Part shown: positions 40,249-49,049 of the stretch, in pieces
Numbering within the stretch: position 1 is the stretch's first letter
How the letters are laid out: each line of letters starts with the position of its first letter
Source: JAOUEA01 sp041287635
GTDB lineage: Bacteria > Actinomycetota > UBA4738 > HRBIN12
DNA: 64,000 nt
Assembly: GCA_041287635.1 (NCBI GenBank)
Contig: JBGGNG010000047.1
Location: 1 to 64,000, forward strand
Direction of reading: 5' to 3'
Program-made: the position numbers and the translations under genes
The notes under the pieces: model-generated
Told to the model about the DNA's origin: nothing
What the model saw: only the letters and a program-made list of their open reading frames with translations
Database searches by the model: none

Positions 40249-41538
40249 TCAGGCGGAGCCGACCAGACCATCGACCGCATCGCCCAACGCCCGGCCGACC
40301 GCGTCGGCCGCCCGGAGCCACCACGGGTCGTCGCCCGCCGCCGGGGGGGGCGGGACGGCGGAGACGAGGAGCGGGCTGGACCCAAGGCTCACGCCGGGGA
40401 TCGTGATCTTGAACGTGCCCACCCGCTCACCCGCCGCCGGCGGGAAGACCGCGCGCGGCGAGACGACCACCCGCTCCTGCACGTGATCGAGCCGCGCCGT
40501 GGGCACGAGCGCCGTGATCGCTCGTTGTGCCTCGACCGGCACCGTGCCCCCCCGGATCGCAACCGTACCGATCGCCTCTCCGGCGCGCACGAACGTCTCC
40601 TCCCGATACCCCTCGAAGCCGTGATCGAGCAGCATGGCCGCCTCCGAGAACGGCTCGTTCCGATCGCCGAGTACGATCGCGACCAGCCGGCGACCGTCGC
40701 GCTCCGCGGTGGCGATCAAGCAGTACCCGGCCCCGGCGGTGAACCCGGTCTTCACGCCGCTCGAGCCCGGGTAGAGCCACAGCATCGCGTTGCGGTTCTG
40801 TACCCGCCGCGGAGGTCCCTGGGGTGCGGGGATCGTCCGGAACTTCGACGACACGATGCGGGCGAATCCCTCCTCGAGGGAAGCGGCGCGCGTGAGCGCG
40901 AGCAGGTCGCGCGTGGTCGAACGGCCACGGTCGTCGAGACCGTTGGAGGAGAGGAAGACCGTGTCGTGCATGCCGAGCGCCCTGGCCCGTTCGTTCATCA
41001 GCTCGACGAAACGTCGCTCGGAGCCGCTGATGTCGATCGCGAGCGCTAGGGCGGCGTCGTTCGCCGATTGCAGCATCAGGGCGTCGAGGAGCTCGCGGAC
41101 CGTGCGCCGCTCCCCCGCCCGCAGCCCGAGCGTGGACGATGCCCCGAAGTCGTCGCCGTCGAAGACGGCATCCGGCGAGACCGTGACCACGTCGTCCAGC
41201 TCTCGTCGCTGGAGCACGAGGAGGGCCGTCATCACCTTGGTGAGGCTCGCGATCGGGCGTCGGACCTCGGGGGCCTTCGCGAACATCACCTGCCCGTCGT
41301 CGAGATCGGCGAGGATCACCGCCGGGGCGTCGAGCTTCGGCGCCGCCACCGCGTCGGATGGCGTCGCCAGCGTCTGCGGGAACGGCGATGGCGAGCCTCG
41401 AGGCGGGACCGGCGTCGGCGGGGGCCACGACCGTTCCGCTGAGGCGGTCGCGAGAACGACGAGCTGGGTGGCGAGGCCGGCGACGATCGACAGCGCGACC
41501 GTCGCCCGCGCCAACCTGCGGCGTTGGCCGAGCCTCAC
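40249..41538 (-). CDS. D-alanyl-D-alanine carboxypeptidase (S11)
   Basis: This 429-residue penicillin-binding protein of the DacA/DacF type has an N-terminal signal or anchor (about 11-33). The catalytic motifs are SLTK (in RPIASLTKVMT), SAN (LQSANDAAL) and KTG (SGVKTGFTAGAG). A C-terminal beta-domain is present (after about 340). It trims pentapeptides of peptidoglycan outside the membrane. The start is a GTG overlapping the upstream MerR stop (GTGA). No C-terminal amphipathic anchor is obvious. Confidence 0.92.
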   Translation of the reverse strand: MRLGQRRRLARATVALSIVAGLATQLVVLATASAERSWPPPTPVPPRGSPSPFPQTLATPSDAVAAPKLDAPAVILADLDDGQVMFAKAPEVRRPIASLTKVMTALLVLQRRELDDVVTVSPDAVFDGDDFGASSTLGLRAGERRTVRELLDALMLQSANDAALALAIDISGSERRFVELMNERARALGMHDTVFLSSNGLDDRGRSTTRDLLALTRAASLEEGFARIVSSKFRTIPAPQGPPRRVQNRNAMLWLYPGSSGVKTGFTAGAGYCLIATAERDGRRLVAIVLGDRNEPFSEAAMLLDHGFEGYREETFVRAGEAIGTVAIRGGTVPVEAQRAITALVPTARLDHVQERVVVSPRAVFPPAAGERVGTFKITIPGVSLGSSPLLVSAVPPPPAAGDDPWWLRAADAVGRALGDAVDGLVGSA

Positions 41539-42275
41539 GCGCCGCGGAGGTCCTCGCGCATGTTCGTGCGCAGCAGGGCCTGCTTGAACTTGCGGGAGGT
41601 CACGGACAGGTCGGCCAAGGTCTCGGCAGCGAGCCGCCGGGCGTCGGGGTTCTTCTGCCGGAGCCGCGGCGCCACGAGATCCTCGAAGAACTTCGCCTCC
41701 CGGTCGGCGAAGTGCTTGTACATCGTCAGGTGGCGTGGCTCGATCCCGTATCGGAAGAAGTCCTTCACGATCGACAGCACGATGTAGTCATCGCCGTCGT
41801 AGTACCGGGCCCCGTCGGGGCCGTGAGAACACACGATGCCGAACGATTCGAGCTCCTTGATGCGCTCGCGCTCGACACCGGTCGCCGCCGACATCTCCTC
41901 GATAGACATCTGCAGGCCCGTCGGCGCCTCCGCGAGCCCCTCGTCCGCGTCGGCCTCGGCCTCGGCGTCGGCACCGCCCGTGGCGCCATCCTCCCCCTCT
42001 TCGGCCTCGCCCTCGACATCCTGCTTCAGCAGCCGCTCCTTGATCACCTTCAGCGGCAGGTACTCGTCGCGCTGCATGCGCAGGATCGACTTCAGTCGGT
42101 CGACGTCGTCAACGTAGAACTTGCGGTACCCAGACGGTGTGCGCTCGGGCTCGATCAATCCCTCGGCCTCGAGGAAGCGGATCTTCGAGATCGTGATGTC
42201 GGGGAACTCGGTCTTGACGGCGACGAGGACCTCCCCGATCGACTGATAGTTGCGGGTTCCCGCCATCTGCGTCAT
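41535..42275 (-). CDS. MerR-family regulator (FtsR/Rv1828-like)
   Basis: This 246-residue protein begins MTQMAGTRNYQSIGEVLVAVKTEFPDITISKIRFLE. The MerR DNA-binding domain has SGYRKFYVDDVDRL. A low-complexity acidic linker (about 95-130) is followed by a second helical domain with SIEEMSAATGVERERI. In other actinobacteria this regulator sits between garA and the bifunctional nuclease and controls cell division or metabolism genes. The ATG abuts the FHA-gene stop (TGATG). Confidence 0.88.
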   Translation of the reverse strand: MTQMAGTRNYQSIGEVLVAVKTEFPDITISKIRFLEAEGLIEPERTPSGYRKFYVDDVDRLKSILRMQRDEYLPLKVIKERLLKQDVEGEAEEGEDGATGGADAEAEADADEGLAEAPTGLQMSIEEMSAATGVERERIKELESFGIVCSHGPDGARYYDGDDYIVLSIVKDFFRYGIEPRHLTMYKHFADREAKFFEDLVAPRLRQKNPDARRLAAETLADLSVTSRKFKQALLRTNMREDLRGA

Positions 42276-42736
42276 CACTCCCCTGCCGAGAAGAACACGA
42301 GCTTGAACCGACCGACCTGCACCTCGTCTCCCGCGGCGAGCTTGGTCTCGTCGACCTGCTCGCCGTTGACGTACGTGCCGTTGAGGCTCCCGACGTCGCG
42401 TACGAACCACTCGCCGCCCGCTCGCCGTTCGAACACAGCGTGGGCTCGGGACACCGTGACGTCGTCGAGGAAGACCGACGCGTCGGGCGCCCGCCCCACC
42501 GGGGTGAGCTCGCTCTCCATGAGGAACGTCGACCCCGCGTTGGGGCCACGCTTCACCAGAACGAGAGCCTGGCCGGGGCGGAGCTCATCGTGAGGGAAGG
42601 GAAACTCATCGTGCGCCTCATCGTCTGGTTCGACCGGTGTCAGCGAGACGGTGGGGTCGTCGTGCAGTGGAGCACCACACTCCGCGCAGAAGCGGGCGTC
42701 GTCGCGATTGGGATGTCCACAGCGGGTGCAGTACAA
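42275..42736 (-). CDS. Zinc-ribbon FHA-domain protein (GarA-like)
   Basis: This 153-residue protein has an N-terminal zinc ribbon (CTRCGHPNRDDARFCAECG), a linker with TVSLTPVEPDD, and an FHA domain with VGRAPDASVFLDDVTVSRAHA and DVGSLNGTYVNG that reads phosphothreonine. In mycobacterial GarA the N-terminus carries an ETT phosphorylation site and controls glutamate metabolism. Here the zinc ribbon takes that position, although threonines in the linker could be phosphorylated. The start is a TTG at 42736; no ATG or GTG fits the ribbon. Confidence 0.88.
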   Translation of the reverse strand: MYCTRCGHPNRDDARFCAECGAPLHDDPTVSLTPVEPDDEAHDEFPFPHDELRPGQALVLVKRGPNAGSTFLMESELTPVGRAPDASVFLDDVTVSRAHAVFERRAGGEWFVRDVGSLNGTYVNGEQVDETKLAAGDEVQVGRFKLVFFSAGE

Positions 42737-42862
42737 CGTCAGGTCCTCGTGCGGTTCGGCCTCCCGCCGAGGATGCAGGTCGAGCGTTCGACCCTCCCGA
42801 CGGACTAGAGACCGACGTTACCGCAGGGTGAGACCACCTTCAACCGCAGTGAAGCCCAACCC

Positions 42863-42941
42863 TCGACCCACAACCCGCATGAGGCTCGACCACGGGTCGA
42901 CCACCTGAAGTCTCGATGGGGCTCTCTCGACCGTATGGTCG
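42863..42941. repeat. Cluster of TCGACC/GGTCGA repeats between gcvH and the FHA gene
   Basis: In the 209-bp gap, TCGACC occurs at 42863, 42886, 42897 and 42927. GGTCGA at 42895-42900 makes an inverted repeat with the copy at 42886 (TCGACC-ACG-GGTCGA). CGACC-GTAT-GGTCG (42928-42941) makes another. They could be operator sites for one of the MerR regulators, or hairpins ending gcvH transcription. Confidence 0.5.
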
Positions 42942-42945
42942 GGCA

Positions 42946-43335
42946 TCAGGCATCTCCGCCCTCGGCGAAGGAACGGTAGGCCTCCGCGTCGAGCAGACGC
43001 TCGATCGCCCCGGGATCGTCGGGCGCGATCGTCACGAGCCACCCGTCGCCGTAGGGCTGCTCGTTCACGAGCTCCGGTCGATCCTCGATCAGAGGGTTGC
43101 GCTCGAGGATCGTGCCGGCGAGCGGCGCGTAGACGTCGGAGACCGACTTCGTGGACTCGACCTCACCGAAGGGCTGGTCGCCCTCGATCCGGGCCCCGAC
43201 CTCCGGCAGATCGACGTAGACCACATCGCCCAGTGCATCCTGCGCGAAGTCGGTGATACCGACCCTGACCCGCTCGCCTTCGACGCGGGCCCACTCATGT
43301 TCCTTCGTGTAGCGAAGGTCCCCCGGGAACTCCAC
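42946..43335 (-). CDS. gcvH: Glycine cleavage system H protein
   Basis: This 129-residue lipoyl carrier has LRYTKEHEWARVEGERV and the lipoyl lysine in VESTKSVSDVYAP. It shuttles the aminomethyl arm between GcvP, the T-protein and lipoamide dehydrogenase. The GTG at 43335 is preferred over that at 43341 because GAGGAGG directly abuts the latter but is 6 nt from 43335. It is separate from gcvP (34.7-37.5 kb) but near the same MerR/FHA neighbours as in mycobacteria. Confidence 0.95.
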   Translation of the reverse strand: MEFPGDLRYTKEHEWARVEGERVRVGITDFAQDALGDVVYVDLPEVGARIEGDQPFGEVESTKSVSDVYAPLAGTILERNPLIEDRPELVNEQPYGDGWLVTIAPDDPGAIERLLDAEAYRSFAEGGDA

Positions 43336-43427
43336 GGTCACCCTCCTCGTCGTCGCTGGTCGGCGCCGGCTTCACACCGGCGATCGGAACGATAGTGCGC
43401 CGGCGCGGGATGCGCGCGCAGATCCGG

Positions 43428-44009
43428 TCATGCGGTGGAGAGCGCGCGTCGCAGGTCGATCGCGTACGCCCCGGCGGCGACGTAGTACTCGACGATGCCC
43501 AACACGTAGACGGGCCACCCGACGGCGAGTGCGGCCGCAGCGGGCCACAGGTCGAGCGTCCCCCACGACACGGCGGGGATCGCGATCATCAGCGCGAACG
43601 TCGCGACCTTCCCGATCCACCGGACATCGATGCGCTGTCCCTTCGCGGCGAGGACGGCGCCCGCGACCAGGACCGCCACGTCTCGCGCCAGGATCAACGC
43701 GCCCGCCCACAAGGGGAACGCCCCGCGCACGATCAGTGCGATCAGCCCGGCCGCGATCGCCGCACGGTCGGCCACCGGGTCGAGCACCTTCCCGAGCTCC
43801 GAGACCTGGCCCGTCCGGCGCGCGATCGTGCCGTCGACCCAATCGGTCGCCACCACGGCGCCGAAGAGCACGATCCCCCACGCTGTGGTGTCCGGATCGA
43901 CGATCAGCGCCCAGAACACCGGGATCAGGGCGATGCGGAACGCCGAGATCAGGTTCGGAACCGTGAGCACCCGCGACGGGGCGGGCGGGCGATCACCGGA
44001 TGCATCCAT
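43428..44009 (-). CDS. pgsA: CDP-alcohol phosphatidyltransferase (PgsA-like)
   Basis: This 193-residue membrane enzyme has the motif DWVDGTIARRTGQVSELGKVLDPVAD, matching D-x2-DG-x2-AR-x8-G-x3-D-x3-D, and about five membrane helices. It joins CDP-diacylglycerol to glycerol-3-phosphate (or a related alcohol) in phospholipid synthesis. The ATG at 44009 lies 3 nt behind the tRNA-Pro 3' end, so translation has no room for a leader after tRNA processing. Confidence 0.88.
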   Translation of the reverse strand: MDASGDRPPAPSRVLTVPNLISAFRIALIPVFWALIVDPDTTAWGIVLFGAVVATDWVDGTIARRTGQVSELGKVLDPVADRAAIAAGLIALIVRGAFPLWAGALILARDVAVLVAGAVLAAKGQRIDVRWIGKVATFALMIAIPAVSWGTLDLWPAAAALAVGWPVYVLGIVEYYVAAGAYAIDLRRALSTA

Positions 44010-44012
44010 CGG

Positions 44013-44086
44013 TCGGGACGGCGGGACTTGAACCCGCGACCCCCGGTCCCCCAGACCGGTGCGCTACCAGACTGCGCCACGTCCCG
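44013..44086 (-). tRNA. tRNA-Pro (GGG)
   Basis: The 74-nt cloverleaf reads from 44086: acceptor CGGGACG pairs with CGTCCCG; D-arm GGCGCAGTCTGGTAGCGCA; anticodon stem CGGTC / GACCG with loop containing GGG; T-arm with GGTTCAAGTC. Discriminator A; the encoded 3' end continues CCG, so CCA is added after transcription. TACAAT lies 9-10 nt upstream. pgsA begins 3 nt after the 3' end. Confidence 0.95.
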
Positions 44087-44095
44087 TGCGTCGGG

Positions 44096-44101
44096 ATTGT
44101 A
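44096..44101 (-). promoter_or_regulatory. -10 box of tRNA-Pro
   Basis: On the minus strand TACAAT ends 9 nt before the first base of the tRNA (44086). A GC palindrome CCCGGCCGGG lies in the spacer region upstream. No -35 consensus is clear. Confidence 0.5.
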
Positions 44102-44168
44102 TCGGCTGCCCGGCCGGGGCCACCTACTAGTATGGTTAAGACTAGAGCGAGGAAACGGCCTGATGGAC

Positions 44169-45512
44169 TCAGCGCGAACCACGGCGGCCGCCCTGTTTCC
44201 GTGGTCGGTACTTCACCCGCACAGGAACCCCCTCGAGATGGAACGCGCGCCGCAACCGGTTCTCGATGTACCGCCTGTACGCGGGATCGGGTTCGTTCGC
44301 GCCGCCGAAGACGACGAAGGACGGCGGCCCGGTGGCGACCTGGGTCGCGTAGTGCAGGGTGCCGGCGACTCGCGGGGTCGGCCGCTCGCGCTGAGCCTGC
44401 TGGATCACCTCGTTGACCTTGGAGGTCGCGACCCTCGAGGTCCATCTGGTGTGCAGGTCGAGGAGGACCGAGGGGAGACGGTGCACGCCACGTCCCGTTC
44501 GCGCCGAGGTTCGCATCACGGGCGCGGACGCGAACTGCCTGACCGTGTCGGTGAGGTCGGCGTAGGTGTCGTCCTTCTCCTCGACCAGGTCCCACTTGTT
44601 CGCCACCAGCATCAATGCACGCCCGGCATCGATCACGGCGTTCGCGATCTTCTTGTCCTCGACCGTGTAACCCTGCTCCGCGTCGATCACCAACAACGCG
44701 ACGTGCGCCCGCTCGATGGCCTGCGACGCGCGCACGACGCTGAAGTACTCGACGCCACGAACCCTCGTCGATCGGCGCATGCCCGCGGTGTCGACGAATC
44801 GCACCCGGCCGTCGGGCCACTCGACCACCGCATCGACGGCGTCGCGGGTGGTGCCCGCCTCCTCGAAGACGACCGAGCGCTCCTCCCCCACCAAGCGGTT
44901 GAACAGGCTGGACTTGCCGACGTTCGGACGCCCGACGAGGGCGAACCGCGGCTCCTCCGCTGAGGTCTCGAGCTCGCGCGGTGCGTCGGGCAGCAGCTGC
45001 ACGATGCGGTCGAGCAGGTCGCCTGCCGCACGACCGTGCATCCCCGAGACCGGGAAGGGGTCGCCGAGCCCGAGGGCGTGGAAGACCGATGCATCGGATT
45101 CCTCGCGATCGGTGTCGACCTTGTTCGCCACGACGAGGACAGGGACCGTGGCCCGCCGCAAGCGTCTCGCGAGCATGCCGTCCTCCTCGGTGATGCCCGC
45201 CTGGGCGTCGACCACGAGCAGGATCAGATCGGCGGCCGCGATCGCCCGATCGGCCTGAGCGCCTGCGAGCGCCTCGAGACCACCCGCGTCGTGCAGGAAC
45301 CCCGCCGTGTCGACGAGCGAGAAGCGCCGGCCACGCCAGGCCGTCTCCAGGACCACGCGGTCACGGGTCACGCCGGGCATGTCGTGCGCGATCGTTTCCC
45401 GGCCGCCGAAGAGTCGGTTCACCAGGGTGGACTTCCCGACGTTCTGCCGACCGACCACGGCGATGGTGGGCACGGGTGATCCCATCGAAGGCACGGGCTC
45501 GTGGTCGGTCAC
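44169..45512 (-). CDS. der: Ribosome-assembly GTPase Der (EngA)
   Basis: This 447-residue protein has two tandem GTPase domains: first with GRQNVGKST, DTAGF and NKVD; second with GRPNVGKSS, DTAGM and NKWD. A C-terminal KH-like domain (about 350-447) has VNEVIQQAQRERP and RYIENRLRRAF. It acts in late 50S assembly. The start is a GTG at 45512 overlapping the cmk stop (GTGA). Order aroA-cmk-der is common. Confidence 0.96.
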   Translation of the reverse strand: MTDHEPVPSMGSPVPTIAVVGRQNVGKSTLVNRLFGGRETIAHDMPGVTRDRVVLETAWRGRRFSLVDTAGFLHDAGGLEALAGAQADRAIAAADLILLVVDAQAGITEEDGMLARRLRRATVPVLVVANKVDTDREESDASVFHALGLGDPFPVSGMHGRAAGDLLDRIVQLLPDAPRELETSAEEPRFALVGRPNVGKSSLFNRLVGEERSVVFEEAGTTRDAVDAVVEWPDGRVRFVDTAGMRRSTRVRGVEYFSVVRASQAIERAHVALLVIDAEQGYTVEDKKIANAVIDAGRALMLVANKWDLVEEKDDTYADLTDTVRQFASAPVMRTSARTGRGVHRLPSVLLDLHTRWTSRVATSKVNEVIQQAQRERPTPRVAGTLHYATQVATGPPSFVVFGGANEPDPAYRRYIENRLRRAFHLEGVPVRVKYRPRKQGGRRGSR

Positions 45513-46168
45513 GGCACCAGCTCCGGGGCCTGCTGCCGCACGACGGCGAGGGCGGCCGCGAGCGTCGCCTCCGGGTCGAGCTCGCTCGTGTCGATCACCG
45601 TCGCGCCCGGCGCCGGCTTGTGGGGTGTGGTGGCGGCGTCGCGACGATCCCGCTCGCCGAGCGCCGTCGCGACACGCTCGACGTCGCCGGCCCGTTCCGC
45701 CGCCCGTCGCTCGGCGCGCAGGTCCTGCCGCGCCTGCAGGTAGAGCTTCACCGGAGCGTCGGTGAAGACCACCGAGGCGATGTCTCGACCCTCCATCACG
45801 GCCCCGTGCCGTTCCCCCAGCTCTCGCTGCTCCTGGCGCATGTGGGCGCGGACCAGCGCGTGACTCGCAACCTTCGACACCGTGGACTCGACCTCGATGC
45901 TCGTCAGGTCGTTGGCATCGTAACCATCGACCTCGAGCTCCCCAGGGGGATCGAGGCGCACGGTGAACCTCAAGTCCCGTGTGAGCGCGAGCAACGCTCG
46001 ATCGTCGGTGTCGGCGACGCCCCTCCGGAGGGCCGCCGCGGCCAGAGCCCGATACATCACCCCCGTGTTCACGTACGGCAGCCCGAGCGACCTCGCGAGG
46101 GCCCTCGCGAGCGTGCTCTTGCCGCTGCCGGCGGCGCCGTCGATCGCGACGACCCGGGGCGGCGTCAT
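45509..46168 (-). CDS. cmk: Cytidylate kinase Cmk
   Basis: This 219-residue NMP kinase has the Walker A DGAAGSGKST (about 10-19), the CMP-binding GVMYRALA and GRDIASVVFTDAPVK. It phosphorylates CMP/dCMP. Overlaps aroA by ATGA and der by GTGA. Length and motifs are typical. Confidence 0.95.
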   Translation of the reverse strand: MTPPRVVAIDGAAGSGKSTLARALARSLGLPYVNTGVMYRALAAAALRRGVADTDDRALLALTRDLRFTVRLDPPGELEVDGYDANDLTSIEVESTVSKVASHALVRAHMRQEQRELGERHGAVMEGRDIASVVFTDAPVKLYLQARQDLRAERRAAERAGDVERVATALGERDRRDAATTPHKPAPGATVIDTSELDPEATLAAALAVVRQQAPELVP

Positions 46169-47550
46169 GGGCCACCCACCGGCTCGATCGACGCGCCGAG
46201 ACCAGCGAGCGTTCGCGTGAACCCCGGGAAGGACACCTCCGCGCTCTCCATCCCCTCGACCTCGACGGAGCCCCGAGCCCTCAGCGCGGACACCGCGAAC
46301 GCCATCGCCATGCGATGATCGCCATGAGCCCGTGCGCGACCGCCCGCCAGCCCCCCTCCCGCCACGATGAGGTCCTCGCCCTCGGACGCCGCGAGGCCAC
46401 CGAGGTCGCGTATCCCACGGGCGATGCCCTCGAGACGATCGGACTCCTTCACCTTGAGCTCACCGGCGCCGAGGAAGCGCGACTCCGACCCAGCATGCGA
46501 TGCGAGCAGCGCCAGCACGGGCACCTCGTCGATCACGAGGGGGAGCTCGTCGGCCTCGACCCTCACGGGACGGATGCCGGTGCCCACCAACACCTCGATG
46601 TCGCCGACGGGTTCACGCAGCTCCTCCCGTCGGATGGTCACGTCCGTACGCACCCCCATGCGGGCCATCACATCGAGGAACCGGGTCCGTGTGGGGTTCA
46701 GTCCGACGTCGACGATCGTGAGCGCCGATCCCGTCGCGGCAGCGGCGGCGACGAGGAAGGCTGCCGACGACGGGTCGCCCGGCACCCTCGCCGAGAACCC
46801 CTCATGTTGGAACCGTCGGACGGCGACACCCTTACCGGTCTCGATCGGGGCCCCGAGCGCGAGCAGAGCTCGTTCCGTGTGATCACGGGTCTGTGCAGGC
46901 TCGTGCACGACCGTTCGCCCGTCGGCGTCGAGGCCGGCCAGCAACACGGCGCTCTTGACCTGGGCGCTGGGATGCGGCATCGCGAGCTCGATCCCCTGCA
47001 ACGACCCGCCGAGCACCTCGACCGGCGCATGCCCGCTCGTGGTTTCGATCTCGGCACCCATCGCCCGCAGCGGCACCGCAACCCGCTCCATCGGACGGCC
47101 GCTCAGGCTTGGATCGCCCAGGAGCTCGCAACGGAACCGCCCCGACGCCACGAGGCCCATCAACAGCCGCATGGCCGTCCCGGAGTTGCCGCAATCCAGC
47201 GCGGTCGCCGGCTCGACCAGTCCGGCGCGCCCCTCACCCTCGACCTCAAGTGGCGCCGATCGACCCGACACGGCCTCACTCTCGACCCTCACGTTCCACG
47301 TGGAACCGTGACCCTCGGCGGAGCCCGGATCGTTCGTGGCCCACGCGTGGAGTGAAGGTCGAGCCTTGCCCGTGATCAGGGCTAGGCACGAAGCGGTCGA
47401 GCGAACGTCGAGTGAAGTGGGAACCTCAAGCAGACTGCTAGGTCCGCGCCCGGTCGCTGCCAGGATCAGCCATCGGTGCGCGATCGACTTGTCGCCGGGA
47501 ACTTGCGTGATCCCCCGGAGGGAGGCACCCGGCTCGACCCGAACCCGCAT
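46165..47550 (-). CDS. aroA: EPSP synthase AroA
   Basis: This 461-residue shikimate-pathway enzyme has the N-terminal PGDKSIAHR, the CGNSGTAMRLLMG loop, DPSLSGRPMERV, and the second domain with KVKESDRLE and HGDHRMAMA. It joins shikimate-3-phosphate to PEP. Lys in GDKS and the Gly-Asn-Ser-Gly-Thr loop suggest normal function; class I glyphosate-type pattern (GNSGTAMR with Gly before Thr) is seen. It lies 10 bp after the tyrA stop. Confidence 0.95.
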   Translation of the reverse strand: MRVRVEPGASLRGITQVPGDKSIAHRWLILAATGRGPSSLLEVPTSLDVRSTASCLALITGKARPSLHAWATNDPGSAEGHGSTWNVRVESEAVSGRSAPLEVEGEGRAGLVEPATALDCGNSGTAMRLLMGLVASGRFRCELLGDPSLSGRPMERVAVPLRAMGAEIETTSGHAPVEVLGGSLQGIELAMPHPSAQVKSAVLLAGLDADGRTVVHEPAQTRDHTERALLALGAPIETGKGVAVRRFQHEGFSARVPGDPSSAAFLVAAAAATGSALTIVDVGLNPTRTRFLDVMARMGVRTDVTIRREELREPVGDIEVLVGTGIRPVRVEADELPLVIDEVPVLALLASHAGSESRFLGAGELKVKESDRLEGIARGIRDLGGLAASEGEDLIVAGGGLAGGRARAHGDHRMAMAFAVSALRARGSVEVEGMESAEVSFPGFTRTLAGLGASIEPVGGP

Positions 47551-47560
47551 CGACGGATCC

Positions 47561-48655
47561 TCAGGCGAGCCTGATCGGGTCGAGGCCGACGTTGTCGAGC
47601 ACATGACTCGCGCGATCGACCGCGTCGGCCGCCACCGTGAGGTGCACCGTGCCCCGGCCACCCTCGGGCGAGTGCACGATCTGGAGATCCTCGATGTTCA
47701 CCTCGCCACCGCCCAACACGGCGGTCAGGTCGGCGAGCGCGCCCGGCCGATCCGGCACCTCGATCTGCAGCACGGCGACCCCCGCCCGCACGGTGGGCTT
47801 CGTGGCGAGCCGCAGTCGCGCGCGCTTGGCCTCGCCGAACGTCTCCTCGACGTCACCGCCGCGGCCCCCCACGATCTCGTCGCGTAGGCGCACGAGACGC
47901 TCGATGTACAGATCGATCGCTTCCCCGATCGCGCCCTGGTTCGCGAGCAGGATGTCGCTCCACAGGGCCGGATTCGATGCCGCGAGGCGGGTCAGGTCGC
48001 GGAACCCACCGGCCGCGAGCAGCAGGATCTCCGGTTCCCCCGCTTCCTCGGTCGCCGCCAGGCTCATCAGTGCGGTCGACGCGACCTGTGGCAGGTGGCT
48101 CACGAAGGCCACCAGGCGATCGTGTCGCTCGGGGTCGAGGCGGACCGGCCTGGCTCCCAACGAGGCGGTCCACGCCTCCAGCGCGTCGACCGCTTCGGGG
48201 TCGCTCGCCTCGTGGGGGGTGATCGCCCAGACGATGGCGTCCAAGACCGAGGCCGAGGCGTGTTCGGGTCCCGAGCGTTCGCTCCCCCCCATCGGATGCC
48301 CCGGGACGAAGCGACGAAGGGAGTCCTCGGGCGCCTCGGCGACGACATCGCGCACGAGCGCCGTCTTCACGCTGCCGACGTCGGTCACGATCGCGTCGGG
48401 GGCTGCCTCGAGGCACGCTGCGACGAGGGAGGCGACTGTGGGGATCGGGGTCGCGACGACGACGATCCAGGCCTCGGCGACCGCATCCTCGACCGACCCG
48501 GCGGCCCGGAACTTCGCGAGCGCGGCGGCCCGTGCGGTCACGGACGCGTCGGCGTCCCACCCGGTGACCACCGCACCGGCGCGAGCGGCGGCGAGGGCGA
48601 CCGACGTGCCGATCAGCCCCGTGCCGACGACGGCGACCCGATCACCCGAGGTCAT
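47561..48655 (-). CDS. tyrA: Prephenate dehydrogenase TyrA with ACT domain
   Basis: This 364-residue enzyme has an N-terminal NAD fold (VAVVGTGLIGTSVALAA), GSVKTALV, GHPMGGSE and a C-terminal ACT domain (about 285-355, VAVLQIEVPDRPGALADL) that probably binds tyrosine. It makes 4-hydroxyphenylpyruvate. ATG at 48655, with GTG 48658 as alternative; either overlaps aroH by 14-17 bp. Confidence 0.93.
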   Translation of the reverse strand: MTSGDRVAVVGTGLIGTSVALAAARAGAVVTGWDADASVTARAAALAKFRAAGSVEDAVAEAWIVVVATPIPTVASLVAACLEAAPDAIVTDVGSVKTALVRDVVAEAPEDSLRRFVPGHPMGGSERSGPEHASASVLDAIVWAITPHEASDPEAVDALEAWTASLGARPVRLDPERHDRLVAFVSHLPQVASTALMSLAATEEAGEPEILLLAAGGFRDLTRLAASNPALWSDILLANQGAIGEAIDLYIERLVRLRDEIVGGRGGDVEETFGEAKRARLRLATKPTVRAGVAVLQIEVPDRPGALADLTAVLGGGEVNIEDLQIVHSPEGGRGTVHLTVAADAVDRASHVLDNVGLDPIRLA

Positions 48656-49001
48656 CACGCAGCGACTCGGCCCCGTCGAGGTAGACCGGACGCACCTCGG
48701 CCGGCGACCGCTCCGTGTGCAGGTGCATCAGCACGCGCACCACGAGCGGCATCGATCCGACCACGGGGATCTCGCGCGCGCACATCAACGGAACCGCCCC
48801 CAGCCCCATACGGCGCACGGCCTCGGCCGGGAAAACCGAGGCGATGTCGTCGGTCACCGTGAACAGCATGCTGATCAGGTCGTCACCTGCCGCCGTGTTG
48901 GCTTCCAGCAGCGCCCGCACGAGGCGCTCGGTGGCATCCAGCACGCATGACGGCGAATCCTCGGTCACCTTGATGGCCCCGCGGACCGCACGCACCGTCA
49001 T
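48642..49001 (-). CDS. aroH: Chorismate mutase AroH
   Basis: This 119-residue AroH-type enzyme (pseudo-alpha/beta-barrel trimer) has MTVRAVRGAIKV, FTVTDDIASVFPAEAVR and the late VRVLMHLHTE. It converts chorismate to prephenate for TyrA, the next gene. The conserved arginines (Arg7 and Arg in CAREIPV) are present. Confidence 0.92.
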   Translation of the reverse strand: MTVRAVRGAIKVTEDSPSCVLDATERLVRALLEANTAAGDDLISMLFTVTDDIASVFPAEAVRRMGLGAVPLMCAREIPVVGSMPLVVRVLMHLHTERSPAEVRPVYLDGAESLRDDLG

Positions 49002-49049
49002 CGTGTGTCGCCTCTCGCCCGAGCCCGCCGGTCGGCGGACGTCCACAGG

